From: Antitrichia curtipendula
Taxonomy: Eukaryota > Streptophyta > Bryopsida > Hypnales > Leucodontaceae
NCBI GenBank assembly: GCA_951230915.1
Contig: OX579641.1
Location: 6,882,001-6,946,000 of the forward strand
DNA length: 64,000 nt
Reading direction: 5' to 3'
In this document: piece after piece, positions 28,807-41,440 of the stretch
How positions within the stretch are numbered: position 1 is the first letter of the stretch
Layout: each line of letters begins with the position of its first letter
Translations under genes and position numbers: made by a program
Notes under the pieces: model-generated
Told to the model about the DNA's origin: nothing
Databases searched by the model: none
What the model saw: only the letters and a program-made list of their open reading frames with translations

Positions 28807-31800
28807 TAATATTTAGGCCAGTTTCTAATTCCAGTACTTGTTGGACCGTGTTCTTTTATTTCATTCATTTTGGGCAGTGTTGGAGTACTGGATATATAGA
28901 TGAATCATTCAAAATGTGGATGAAACTTAAATTATTCATCCAAAAGAATTTACATTCATAAAAAAAGAGCAATATTATCCTAAGAATATGTAGCAATTCA
29001 ACAATTTCATCTTTAAAAAATGCGGGAATATATTATTCCCTAAAAAAAACATCATTGTAGAGCAAAATTTTGCTTAAAAAAATCATTGGGTTATATAGAA
29101 TCAAAAGGAGAGGGCCAAAACCTCCAATTTTTCACCATGACAAGTCGATGTAAATAATTTGTCCCATTTAGGAGCTGTTAATTTTGTCTTTTGTGACTTA
29201 TATTCACTAATTGGGGGTTCATGATATGATTTAGAGAACTTTAATTCATATTTGGAGTCAAAGACCCCAAATTGATTGAAAGAAGGCCCATAATACAAAA
29301 GTAACTTCTTCACAAATTTTCACATTCATCCACCCTACCTAAAAATTTAGAGATTTTGTACCTTAGGTCAATCAAGACCAAATTGGAGTCTAGCACTTCT
29401 CACTTCAATCATGTGAACTTCTCAGTTAGGTGTTAAGACAAAAAGAAGGATTTTTTTTTCCACTTTGAACTTAAACTTGCAAGGGTAACTTCAACATAAA
29501 CAAATAAATTCAATTAGTGTACTCCTCGATAATATTGAACACTGACTTGTATTGATTCAATGCAAATTATGCAAATTTGTAAGTTGTGCTAATATAGATC
29601 TGACAAAAAATCAACAAAATGCAATCTTCATTATTTTCATATAATTTAAAATAGTGGAATTATCATCTACATTCATCAAATATCCATTTAAAATTCATCC
29701 AAAAAATCACACAATTGAAAACTCATATGTCAAACATTCATCCAAATTAGTAAAAGATATCTCAAACTAGTCAAATTCTTGTACTAATTGAATTATAGCA
29801 TACACGCTTTTCAAAGTCATTTTTCATCCAATTGAAAAGATTGAAGCTACTAATGCATCTTATTGAAAGCACGAGATGATACTTAGTATAAAATTGTTAA
29901 TGAATTCTAATCAATGTGTATAATATTTTATAAAACCTTCAAATAACCAACCATTAATATCTAAATTTTACATTAAAAAATATATGTACTACATATAGAA
30001 TATTTTAGTAATTTCATCACACATAATGAAAAAATTTGTACCCATATTGTTCCATATTGGTCTCTTTAAAGTTTTAGCCTATCATAACAAAACTTCAATA
30101 CCTAAAACACAAATCGTAACTTTTGGTGAATTTTCAAAAACAATGAGCTTATAAATTGATTTGTAAGAAGTCGCTTAAGATTTTTTTAAATATTTAATCA
30201 TAAAGGAATTTATTTATTTATTATTTCTAGCAATTCTTCTTTTAACCCTTAAAAGACAAACCAGGTCCACAAGACATGGTAAAATAATCATACTTGAATT
30301 TGACATAGTTCTCAATTTTAAATGTTTATAAATTATACTATGAAAATGTAGCTCCAATAATCTATTTATTCTATTTTAGTTGTTTTTTTAATTATTAAAA
30401 CTGTAATTTTTGTGAAACTTTGAAGATAGCATCTTCAAAGCTTAAAATACACCATCTTGAACTTTCATGTCAAATTTAGTCTCTTTGTAAACTCAAGGAG
30501 TACACCAATTAAACCCTGATGTTTATCACTATCATCTCTATTTTTGCAAATAAATTCATACTATTTTTTTTTTATCATTTTATAACTAATACAATTTATA
30601 TAGACACATTGTTATTATTTAGAGACAAAAAGTGCATAAACTGATTTGTTAGAGACTTTATTATATAGAGACACTGTTATTATTTTAAGTTATAAAATTC
30701 ATTTTAATTACAAAAAATATATTTATATTATTACATGAGAAAATACAAAATTCTTTTAAAGTATATTCCAATATAGAAAACTACTGAAGTTTAACTACAT
30801 GGGAACATGGAACGTCCTTAAGGATTATTGCATACTTAAAAATAGTTGACAAAGGTGTATATTCTAGCATTTAATTAAAACCCTTAACTTAAGAGGTTAA
30901 ATTTTTTTTTTGGTGACCTCTCTCATTACTTCTAGGACTTGTCAACAACCAAATTTGGGCCTATAGTAGTGGGGATGATGATTAAGTGCTAGTGCTTGTT
31001 TTTAAATACAAGTTTTGACGTACATCACATCACAAGGAAAAATCAAGATTGAGGTTTTAACACTTGAGAAAGACTTAAACTTGAAGTCGTACTAAAATAA
31101 TGTAAAAGAAAGGGAAGTGACATGAACAAACAAATAAAACATGTCAAACTCCAAGAAAATGCTCATGGCCCTTTAGAATGCCTCCAATGCTATTGTTATG
31201 TGGCCCATCTAATGGGTACACATACGTGAGAATGTTGCATCTATTTTTAAATCATCATAGAATCTTTCCATACAAGACAAAAAGTACATAAATTCATCTT
31301 TGGAATTTTGTGCAAAAAAGGGAGATCTTGCCTAATAATTTGACCTCTAATGATTTTTGGATTTTTATATATATGATTCACATAGTACCTTAAAAGGATG
31401 ATTTCCACAGTTATCAAACCATTTTTACAAGGTTAACTATAGAAACAAAGAATTTACCTATTGGTTAAATAATTAGAGTATTTTGGTGATTGACTAACTT
31501 GATCATGGGGGCCGCATCACTCCTTCCAAGGTTAATCCAACATGAATGTCAATAAGGGCCAATTTCCATGTGGAGTTGAGGTACCGGTGAAGCCCACCAA
31601 TCAACGGTATAATGGGGACTTAAGAAAACCCAACTCCGTGGCCCCAAGATAAAGGGAAGCATAGACACACATTCCAATGGTAAGGCATTAAGGCTTGTGC
31701 AAATAATTTTGAATAAAATTTGTAGCATGCCCATCATGTGGCCATTTAATTGTGTGTGCCCCAGCCCTATCAAGGCAGACCAAACTCATCAGTTGAGAAT

Positions 31801-31829
31801 TTCAATTAAAGAGAGTGTCATGCGGGACA
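28807..31829. other. AT-rich intergenic DNA
   Basis: No gene is supported. A diverged copy of dispersed family D lies at about 31,280-31,430. A short phrase (GAGACACaTTGTTATTATTT) occurs twice at about 30,602 and 30,670. Otherwise I see only AT-rich sequence. Confidence 0.5.
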
Positions 31830-32104
31830 TAAGGTAGGTGCACCTAAAATTGGGCTCCCAAGTCTAAAACCGCCATCATCACTCGGTGTACATCTCCCAA
31901 ATCAGTATGTACAAATGAGGAAGAAAGGATTTTTAAACATTTGCCAAAATAAACCTCTACCCGATTATAACTTTTGCATATGCTTTACAAATGTCACGTA
32001 CTTGGGTGCATTGAAACCTCCTTTCACTTGCCAACAAGAAAATTTGAAAATTTGACCTATCTAATAATAATAATCCAAGTGGCAGTTTAGAGATACCTAC
32101 CTTA
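31830..32104 (+). mobile_element. 275-bp TAAGGTAG-family MITE
   Basis: The left end is TAAGGTAGGTGCACCTAAAA. The right end is ...AGAGATACCTACCTTA, whose complement is TAAGGTAGGTATCTCTAAAC. It is the same length as, and collinear with, 56,969-57,244 (shared CCTCCTTTCACTTGCCAACA and TTTTGCATAtG blocks). The flanking bases outside TA differ from those of other members. Confidence 0.82.
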
Positions 32105-32814
32105 AAATACTTCTTGTTGGGATTGGATTGTAAATTATTCTCCTTTTTGCAATGAATCCATACCTTAAGGTTAGGTTGTTTGTTTGTTTTGAAGTTATTT
32201 TCTTTTTTGCAATGAATTTATACCTTATGGTTAGGTTGTTTGTTTATTTGTTATTTTGAGATCTCTTGGAGCATGTGTCTTATAGTCGCATTCTTTGTAT
32301 CGTCGGAAAGCCCCCTACCAAGAGAAGTGTACATGCTTTGTTCCTTGGCATTTGGACCTACGGTGTGAAAGTTATGGATTTTTGAACTATTATAGACCCC
32401 GTCTAATAAAGGTGATGCTCCCCACATTGGAAACTTTGGAGGCAGGGAACAAATGCCGGGAACATCAAGGAACAAACATTAGGAACACCATTTCTCATAA
32501 TTGAATTAGGGTTTAACAATGACATTCAAAGCCTCGCAATGGAGCTCCCACATCGTGGCAAGCTAAGCACCTGGATCAATCTAGACTCCCTCAAACTCTT
32601 TGTCCCATCACAACAATGAGCTCACTTTGAAGGAGGAGTTGAGTTGGGCGACGCACCTCTCTTAACAAGCGTGCTTGCTCATCCTTGAAGTGATGGACAA
32701 AGGAGACTTTATAATCTTTATTCACACTGATCTTTGGGCTAGACTCAAGACCCATTTAAAAAAAATATGTACAAGAGATGGCAGCAATTGCAACCGCATG
32801 TGATCTTTTGAATA
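32105..32814. other. Intergenic DNA, moderately GC-balanced, unclassified
   Basis: A short direct duplication (TTTGCAATGAATccATACCTTA and the following GGTTAGGTTGTTTGTTT) occurs at about 32,146 and 32,206. About 32,400-32,760 is less AT-rich than its surroundings but gives no protein I recognise. Confidence 0.4.
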
Positions 32815-33202
32815 TAAGGTAGCCGACCTCATTCCGACCAGGGACCTATTTTCGTTATATAGGTTACTCTCTTTCCAATCAACAGGAGAAAAGCAGTGAT
32901 TAATTATGGCACATTTCCCAATGCAACCGTGGCGCGTTACGATTGGCTACAGTCTTGGTTGATTTTGCAATGAACTTGTGGTTGGAAATGGGAAGACCTA
33001 TGTGACAAGAATAGGTCGAACAAAATTCTCAACTAAAAAATTCACAGTAATTATGTTTTGAGAAAATAATAAAATCCTGAAAACTAAATATTCAATCCTT
33101 CTAAACTCTATTTTTGTACATGGGAAAATTTCTCCACTGAATCAATCTATGCTCCAAATATGAGTAATTACTTATTTGGTCGGAATGAGGTCGGCTACCT
33201 TA
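32815..33202. mobile_element. 388-bp TAAGGTAG-ended MITE with perfect 25-bp inner terminal repeats
   Basis: The bases from 32,815 (TAAGGTAGCCGACCTCATTC then CGACCA) are repeated as an exact reverse complement ending at 33,202. The interior differs from the 275-bp members. Just outside lie similar 8-mers TTCAAGAG and TTCAAAAG (minus-strand reading), offset two bases from the repeats, which could be a decayed target duplication. Confidence 0.72.
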
Positions 33203-33432
33203 GGCTCTTGAAGTTGATGATGAAATGGAGTATCACAATTGAATTGTCTTGTTGAATCTCGTATCGAGTCACTCAAGTTGAAAGCTGCAGAATCTGCGAG
33301 TAATTTAAGTGCATAATTTTTTTTCCACTGCTCTGGATTCACTGCCACCTTGGGATCACATATTGGATGTATTTCAAATATTTTAGTATGTAAGGGTCTT
33401 TGAATTTTGTCTCTTGCTTCTGTTTTTTCCAA
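33203..33432 (-). other. Possible relic coding fragment interrupted by the adjacent MITE
   Basis: The minus-strand frame from 33,432 (MEKTEARDKIQRPLHTKI...) has a balanced, protein-like composition for about 75 residues, ending in HHQLQEP at the element boundary. After that the frame runs into the MITE repeat. I do not recognise the family. It may be chance, or a fragment of a decayed gene or retroelement. Confidence 0.2.
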
Positions 33433-34068
33433 CTCTCGATATCAGAGAATGCTTCTCGTTGGTTGCCAAATAAAATCATGTGTACGTTGTTCAATTCTCA
33501 ATTTTCAATTTGACAATTGAGTGGTCTTTTGAATTATTTGTGACGTGCTTGTTTTTTGCTCAATGTTTGAGGAGGGTTTGGAGTTATGTGATGAATTTGA
33601 GTTGATGGTTTGAAGTATTTGAAGTAGTGCAATAGAGCACTGCTTTTTGTGCTTGTATTTGTAGGGGATAATGCGATGGTAAAGATTAGTTATGGTTATG
33701 GTATGGAAAGTTTTACATTAAGTAATGCAAAGTTTCTATTCACCATACAAGAAGGAGAGACTCCATTCACCATATAGTTTAACTTTGAGCCTTCATATAT
33801 AACGATCTATAAACTTGTACCATCTCAAAGTTTGCACATTTATTTGCGGTTGGCTAAAAATCATTTGCAAAAATTGAAGTGTCCATAGATGAGATGTTTT
33901 TGCAATTAACATAAATCAGAGCTCACCTATATGGTGAATGGAGACTTTAATGTATTGTATGGATAATGGAATCTCTACCTTATTTGGATCTCAAGACAAG
34001 AAGACCTAATGCATTCCTAATTCAAGAGAAAACAATAGATTTCTTGTTGCGTCACATATGCTCGGTAA

Positions 34069-34500
34069 GTTGATTATTAGACTTAGCTAATTGCTTGCAG
34101 TTATGTGGAATGGGATAAGGTTTCCATCAATGGTAACCTCATCATGCTTCATGTTTGGCTTGTTTACAACCAATCAAAGGGAGTTCAATACTTATCTTTG
34201 TGGTGCATTACATTTACTTGATAAATTGATAGCTCATTGCTTGTTGTTATATGGGATGGTATAAGGTATACATCAACCATGAGCTAATTTAGACTTCATG
34301 TTTGGCTTGTTTACAACGCAGAAAAGGAGTTCAATACTTAACTTTGGTGCATTTCAATTGCTTGATAAGTTGATTATTAGACTTAGCATTGCTTGCAATT
34401 ATATAGGATGTATCAAGGTATCCATCAACGGTGACCTGATCATCGTCATGTTTGGCTTGATTGTAATCTTAGAAGGTAGTTTTAAGTTTTAGAAGACCCT
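34069..34500 (+). repeat. Three-copy tandem array, unit about 145-156 bp
   Basis: Units start at about 34,069, 34,225 and 34,369. They share GTTGATTATTAGACTTAGC, a TATCAAGGTaTcCATCAA-like block, TCATGTTTGGCTTG(TTTACAAC) and GGAGTTCAATACTTA. Divergence between units is high enough that this is not recent. No coding content. Confidence 0.72.
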
Positions 34501-35492
34501 ATAGAATTGTGTCTGTTTTCTTTGGAACTTTGAGAGGAATTTCATTTCATTTCATTTCTTGCAAATCATTAATTTGTGTTCTTTCACCATTAAACCATAG
34601 ATGCACAATTTTTGTGGTTATTTTTGGGATTTAGCTTGAATTTGGTACTCGTGATCAACTCGTGGTCAATAGGGAATATTTTTCCACATTGTAGTTATTA
34701 TCCAAGAAAATAATATCCAAAGGAAAAATGTATTTGCAATTGTATTCACTAGTTGTTTAAGGTCAATTCTTTTGTAGTGTCTCTTGTGCGATTATCAGTT
34801 GTGTTTGTTGATCATGAAGACGTAACTTAAAATATTTTGTGGTGACTTTGAGAATGCAACATGAAAACTATACTTGTGATTGATAAGAACCTTTAGCTTT
34901 TGTTGAGGTGTAGGCTGTGATGCCCACTTCGGGCTAGAGGTGACTTCTTGGCCTATTGTTTGCGTCACTTGCAATCTTGCGACGGCAAACTGTAGCGCAC
35001 TTTCTCTAGCACGATTAGTACAAGGAGGTCCAGATGATAATAAAAATAAGAAAAAAAAAACTTATGTGGAAATGGTGGATCTCGTCTAAGCAAATCCTCT
35101 TGATGAATTAAGTCTTTTGGAAAAACACTCCGCTAGGAAAAATGTGTATATTGCAAAGAAGGTAGGTTTAGATCACATATTTTCCAATTTTGCCTCCCTT
35201 CTATCACCACCTTTGTTGCACCTATATTGTTATTTTCAATTTTTTACAATAAAAGACTATTAACAAGAAAATCCAACTTTCTTCAATGTATGTTTTTGTA
35301 GGTGATTCTCTAGGGCCACACATCTTATTTTTGAATTGAAGAATTAGAAAATTACTTTTATTTTACTATGACAATGACACGTGACAGTGAAGACACACTA
35401 GTTTATCCTTACATTTGCACAAAAGATAAAAAATATTTTAGTACAAGTTGATGGCATAATTATGTATCCATTATACTTTATGGGGGAAGCTA
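34501..35492. other. AT-rich intergenic DNA
   Basis: Nothing beyond low-complexity AT-rich sequence is visible, apart from the ATTTCATTTC run near 34,540. Confidence 0.5.
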
Positions 35493-36198
35493 CACTAAAA
35501 ACTATATTTAGTGTTGGATTGCATTTAGTGTAATTACCAGCCTACCCCACCCAATACTAAAGCTGAACCTTGGAGTAATTAGTGTAGTGTTAGACTTGAA
35601 TGCACCGCCTTCGCCTTCTCTTCCCTTCTGCCTTCCCCTTCCTTGGTCTTCCCTTGCGATCGAACTTTGTTTGCCTCTCTTGCTCGTTGCATCGTCCCCT
35701 CCCCTGCAATCCTCATTCCCAACTTGGTCTCTCTTTCCTTCCGCCGTTGCTCTCCTCCTCACGATATAAAGTGACGGAATTTTTTTTTTGGGAAGGGAGG
35801 TGTTTATACTTCGCTCGTTCCCGCCGCTCCAGCATTGTTTGAATCTCCTGCCGCTTCCTGCAGCTCAATTTGCAGGTTCTACAGCTCAATTTTGACCCGT
35901 TGTCAGGTTGTTTTTGTTTTTGTTTTTGTTTTCTCTCACTTGGCATTGCAGGAATTACAAATATTTTTCACATTTTCTACTCCTTCCATCATTTTCCTTG
36001 TCTTCAATATTTTCCTTTGCAAATTCATTTTTTAATATGTTCTAACACTAAATGGAAACATTTTCAGATTTCAGATTTACCATAGAGTATATTTAGTGTT
36101 AGAAATTACATTTAATGTTACTTACTTTAGTAGGCTTAATGATATTTAGTGTCATGGTTCGTAAATAGTGTTGCTAACATTAAATATAATTTTTAGTG
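35493..36198. mobile_element. 706-bp CACTA-like non-autonomous element carrying leader-like host DNA
   Basis: The left end is CACTAAAAACTATATTTAGT. The right end complement is CACTAAAAATTATATTTAAT, about 23 bp with few mismatches. Motifs TTTAGTGTTAG, ATTTAGTGTcA and AATAGTGTTG recur near both ends, like subterminal repeats. The middle (about 35,590-35,950) is C/T-rich and unlike the neighbourhood, resembling a plant 5' UTR followed by an intron start and a TTTTTG run. The adjacent bases (CTA left, TAG right) do not form a 3-bp duplication, so superfamily placement is tentative. Confidence 0.55.
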
Positions 36199-36253
36199 TA
36201 GTGGACACTTATGATATCAAGGAACCTTCAACTAGATATGAGGTTCTAGAAGT

Positions 36254-36563
36254 GCACTAACTCTAAAATCGCCCACGACTTCAAATGCATACTGTTTGTA
36301 CATGTTGCTTTTTTGTAGCCTTCAACAATTTATAAACAATGTACATTTGAGGAGGTGGGCCATGTTAGAGCCCTATGCCATTTCAACTTCAAAATATTAT
36401 AATTAATTTTAGAAAGCTCCAAAAAATATGAAATGACTTGAGTTAGATGTCAAGTCCATTTGTCTTTTAAGGAAAATTTACTGAAAAATACTTCAAGAAG
36501 CTTCGCCTCCTAGAAAATCATTTTTGGCCCTTAAATGGGCAATTTATGGACCTCCTACCTTAA
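36254..36563 (+). mobile_element. Decayed TAAGGTAG-family MITE
   Basis: Its right end CCTCCTACCTTA and its body (TGTACATTTgaGGAGGTGG, ATTTCAACTTCAAAA, AAAAAATATGAAAtGACTTG) are collinear with 56,645-56,920. The left terminus is too diverged to place exactly. Confidence 0.6.
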
Positions 36564-38252
36564 TTTACCTTCTAAATATCCTACTTGATGTCGGATTAAA
36601 TATTTTTCTTAAATGGATGAAGTTCTAAAATATTATAAGTAAAATGTTCAAAAGGTTGCAAGAATTTTTCTTCCATATTGTCTAATTTTTGGAATTTTTT
36701 AAAATTACAATAGAAATTATAAAGAATAACATTTTAAAGTATAATCCATTTACTTAATGATCATCATTGTGTTGAAAAGATGAAACAATCCAAAAAGATG
36801 TGGTCATAAGAAAAACATAAATTAAGAAAAGACACAACAAAGTAAATAAGGAAAAGTTGCATCAACCAAAACAAAAAGAGTCATTGTAAGCCAAAATTAA
36901 CATAATTAATAGCAAAAGTGCTAAAATTCTCACAATAATGTGATTTTCAACCAATCAAAAACATTTGATATTGAAAAGTAAAGTATTTCAATAAATTTGT
37001 TGTTGAATCTTACCCTAATACATGGTATTGCACACAAGCAACATAATTTTTTGGGATTTTGACAGATTGCTCATTTAATGTAATTTGCAAAATGAAGACG
37101 TCTATTTGTATTATTCTAAACTACATTGATTCATTTGGATGACTACTCTCAAACATAGATTCCAATAACTAAGCTTGTTTGTACTCGGTGTTAATCCCCA
37201 TAATGACAAGGCACCATATTTGGGTGTCAACTAACTTTGAAGTTAAATAAAATCTGACCAAAATAATATTTTGGGTAGTTTATTTTTTAATTGAATATCC
37301 TTTGAAGTCTATTCTAAGCATCAAAAATCTGATTCTGAAAAAAAAAATTCATGATTTTTGTAGTGAAGATTTCGTGCAGGGATGTCCATTGCAAACCTTG
37401 GTTATTTTAGTATCAAAGAGAGTGTCCTCAAATACAGTGGATCATTAGAAAAAATTGAAAACTGATTATGCTTTTGTACGATGTGTTCTTCAAAGTTCAA
37501 ACCCATTTTTTTTTTACCACCTCAATTTTAGATTTGACTTATAAAAAATCAACTGAAAGATTTCAAATCACTTTTTATAGTTTTGACACCCTCTTAATCA
37601 AACATTATTGTAGCTTCCTAGCAACTTAGGCAACTTTATGCCTAATAATTAATTAAAGTACAAAAAAAGGTTGGTTATTTCAAAAATTAATATATTTAAA
37701 TTAGATAATTTTAAAATATAACTAAAGGAAGTTAGACATTCATTTAAATTATTTTTACAATATTTGGATGGTTATTGCTATTGTCATCTAGGGCAGACAC
37801 ATTTACCTAAATCCTTGTCTTGACCTCCAAACCCTAAATTCTCTATCTTGTGCACATGTCAAGATTTTGTTAAGTCTTTTGTTAAGTATCAAGGTTTGTG
37901 GCATGTGAGAGATATATTTTGTTTGTAAAAAACTCATGCTAAGCTATTTTTGAAAAGCATTAGTTTTTAGTTGAGATGCCAAAACAAAGTTACTAATATT
38001 TGTGCTAAAGTTAGAACACAAGTCAAATGCTAATTTATTAGATTATAGCACATGTGAGTTCAATTTCTATAAATTAGGCAAGCCTTTAATACAAAAATAT
38101 ATTTGGGGGCAAACTAGATTATTAATTTTTCAAAATTTTAGGCATCCTTTTTATTGTTTATTTTTTGACCAAGCTACTAGAATGTTGTGGTATATCTTTT
38201 AGTCCATAAGTAATTTTTAACAATCCAAACTTTAGCATCATTTTATTATTTA
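36564..38252. other. AT-rich intergenic DNA
   Basis: No reading frame or repeat structure worth calling was seen in this stretch. Confidence 0.5.
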
Positions 38253-38505
38253 CTCCCTCCATCTTGAATGATTGTCCACTTTGAATGTCAAGTTTTCTTA
38301 AAGGTTGTTTTGAGTAGGTCAAAAAAATACTTACTTGCGCCTAATTTTATTTAGGTTGCAATGAATTACATGCAATGTTCTTCATTGATTCTAGTGATAT
38401 AAAATTTGGAACCTTTCTTAATTATGTAATTCACAATATGGTCAATGAAATTGGCTCAAAAAAATATCAACAAAATTGTAGACAATCATTTTGGGACGGA
38501 AGGAG
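38253..38505. mobile_element. 253-bp Stowaway MITE
   Basis: TA precedes CTCCCTCCATCTTGAATGAT, and TA follows GACAATCATTTTGGGACGGA then AGGAG. These are the classic Stowaway (Tc1/mariner-derived) ends and TA target duplication, and the terminal repeats extend through TGATTGTC. There is no coding capacity, as expected for the group. Confidence 0.93.
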
Positions 38506-38869
38506 TATTTTTTTGACCAAGCTGTTAGGAAGCTAAGATATAATATTTCAATACATAAGTTGTGTTTTCTTTTCTGTGTGATCAATAACATTATTAGTTT
38601 GAATTCATACAGTTATAATTTATTTTTTTAAATTGACAAACCTAATCAATCAAAACTTTTGACTTTTTTATTTAGTTTTGAGCAAACTCCAAGAAGCTGA
38701 AAGAAAAACCTTGGGCGCTTATGGGTTACAGAGTTAAGAATATTCTTAGCAAGAGTAGGATTTGGATTGAGGAGTTTTTGGTGTTCCCCTTTTAGTTCTC
38801 TTTCTTCCACAAATTAATCCTTAAAATTAGAGGTAGACGTTTTGTGGCTGATGATGACAAGAGAATCTC

Positions 38870-39035
38870 CTGTGTAAGATAGAAGTGCAACTATTCATTC
38901 TCCAAATTTTGTGGAAAAAGGAAAGACCATCTATAGTAGTTTGACTTCCAATGAGTATTTTTGCATTATTTTAATCCAACAATTCACACGGTGTCAAAAC
39001 ATATGATTTTTCACGGTTATGAGCCCGTCGTTTAA
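38870..39035 (+). repeat. Dispersed repeat family D, copy 2
   Basis: Collinear with 18,890-19,080 through AGAAGTGCAACTATTCATTC, AATTTTGTGgAAAAAGGAAAGA, ATGAGTaTTTTTGCATTATT and CACGGTTATGAGCCC. Both copies share boundaries near the TGTAGGA/TGTAAGA start and GAGCCC end. Confidence 0.6.
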
Positions 39036-41340
39036 AGTGGATCGGTTTATTTCCATTACAATGCCCTCTATTAGCCTGTAGGAGATAGCCAAAATTTGCT
39101 ATACAATTCAAGAAAAGGGTACACTGTACTATACAAAGTAGGTAGTAGATACTCAGTACCTGTCCATTCTATACACCCTAATGTTTCTCAGCATTGAAGT
39201 ACACTTAACTTGAAGGAGATTCACTAATCTAAGGTAAATACACCTGAAATTGCATGAATAAGCTTTCTGACATAACCAATATGCTCTAGAAATATGAACA
39301 ACAATTTTTGTACATTGATAAAAGACTATGATTCAAAATACAAGTGGTTCCATCATTTTTGGATGCATTGTAAATTAGTTACAAATTTTCAAAGATGCAA
39401 GGTGTAGGATGCTAAAAGTGTTATGTAGGTGATGCCAAAATGCATCTGATGCACACAAAGAAATGACACTAGTAGGTTCAAAACATGTCATAAAAAAGAA
39501 GTTAAAACAACACAAAATTTACGTAAAATCAATCACTTGTAAGATTGCCACTTCTATAATACTATATATAGAGTTGCACACTACTCAAAATGGTCCCCAA
39601 CTCCACCTTACACTTGTCCTTGCAATGCACACCATCTGGGGTATCCTCCCTATTTAGTTTCCTTTCAAAATTAGGGGTGAATTTTGAGAAGTGGTTCGTT
39701 TTAGATGGAGTTACTTAGTTACTATAATATAGATTAGTGATTACGTAGTTCTTAATCACTCATAGCAAATACACTATTTCAACAAGATATTGGGAGAATA
39801 GAATAGCTTGGACAGGGTAGGAAGTTGCCATTGGCCCCCACAAAATGGGTGGATGGTCCCCCACTGCAACCCTAAATATTTGCAAATTTTAAACTAAACG
39901 ATCCCAACTTTTGGAGTGTTCCTTCCCCACTTTTACTATGCTCCTATTTCTCTGCAACCCAACATGTAAAGCTCCAACCAAAATAGTTTCAAAACAAGGA
40001 GACAATGAAGCCTTGAATGGTTACAATAAGTTGGCATCCAAAGTCCAAAGTTTGGCGATCCTATGCTCCTTTTTCTATTGGTGAGGGAACAATGTAGTAA
40101 AAAATCCCCTAGCCCCAACCATCTTCAATTTGAGTTGTTCTTCATTCTGATAGTGCGGTTGCTCTAACATAGAGATAGTGGGGCTAATTAACGACATTAG
40201 AAAAAATTTCAGGCCTCAAGTGGGCTACGAGTTTTCAGTGGCAGTGGTGCAATTATAGAGGAAATTAAAAAAAAAATTATTATTATTATTTTTATTTGTG
40301 GCACTGGTAGTCTACTCTTAAAGTGATCATTTAAAAGTTGATTGCCTTTTCAAGGAAGCTAAACTCCATGAAACAATTTTCAATGAAATTTAGTAGGAAG
40401 AAAAATGGAATTGGCATCTAACCCATGTGGTTTCATATTTTTTTGGACGGTAGTGGAATTAGTTACAAATTTTTGTCGTGATCACTTTTAGAGCCAGGCA
40501 CATTGAGAGCAGACTACCTTCCTGGCAGAAGGTGAGGAAGAATTCATCTGTACCACCATGGCATGTTGCAGTTGGTTACAAAGACCCACTGATTTTCTCA
40601 ATTAACGCCGACACTAATTTACCAAAGTCCGCACTGCATAAAAGTAGTGCAGCTTAAAATACTCCTCTATTGTACTTAAAATAAAAAAAGTAAAAAAATT
40701 GATCAACACTAATTTTGCAGGTGACACTGATTTTTCAGTGCAAAGCAGATGCAAGCAAACGATAAAAAGAAAAAAAAAGACTGTTCACAGGCATCTACAA
40801 ACCGACCAGGGGTCACAGATTCTTGACATTTTTCATGATAAATTATCAACAAATCGTTGGAGACGGGAAGCATCGTTGCACTCTACACCGGGAGATCTAG
40901 AGTCTGCATGAGAATTACAAACTGGAAGGAATAATTCCCATTGTAGGCATCCTTATGCTACCTACATTTTTTGGAAGAAATTCTGCATCAGAAATTTGAA
41001 AAAAAAAATTTTCATTATTGAGGGTTCAGGGATTCCAAGTGACGGCATATCCAAGACGAGTTCCTTCGTCGTGGTTTACACAGAGCCCACAACAGCAATT
41101 TTAATGGCGCTTGATCTGCTGCACAGATTCTATATAGGGATCGAGCCCAAAGACCAGATCATTTCAACCCAAACTACCGACGCCTTTGTATGCAAAAATA
41201 GGCGACTGTATTGTACAACCTACCTACAACAAGAGAGACGAAGTAAAAAAAGAAAGTCCACAAAAGGGAGACTCTTAAACTTCAGTTGTGATTTCCTAAA
41301 TGGATATAGACAGAGATGAATTACTTACAAAGAGCGGACC
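39036..41340. other. Intergenic DNA, unclassified
   Basis: No gene is supported. Bases 40,590-40,760 hold repeated ACACTAATTT/GTGACACTGATTTTTCAGTG phrases reminiscent of the MITE family at 62,252, but the ends could not be defined. The right part may be the 3' flank of the PATROL1-like gene. Confidence 0.4.
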
Positions 41341-41342
41341 CA

Positions 41343-41440
41343 GTCGGAATAAACGGCTGTGGTAAGCCTCTCAGTTCCAACAAATCATCCAGAGTGAAGT
41401 GAGTCTTCGTAGGACCACTGCCACGCTCACGCTCGCACAA
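41343..41440 (-). other. Orphan exon-like segment downstream of the PATROL1-like gene
   Basis: On the minus strand a 37-codon open stretch reads GSGPTKTHFTLDDLLELRGL and onward to TGSAL, then meets a perfect donor CTTT|GTAAGT at about 41,342. A possible acceptor GTGGCAG|TGG lies at about 41,424. The composition is protein-like but I recognise no family. It could be a spliced 3'-UTR exon, an alternative last exon or chance. Confidence 0.25.

Noticed and set aside
40996..41319. Plus-strand frame of 107 codons
   Set aside because: The composition is not protein-like, there is no homologous motif, and it lies in the likely 3' flank of the PATROL1-like gene on the other strand.
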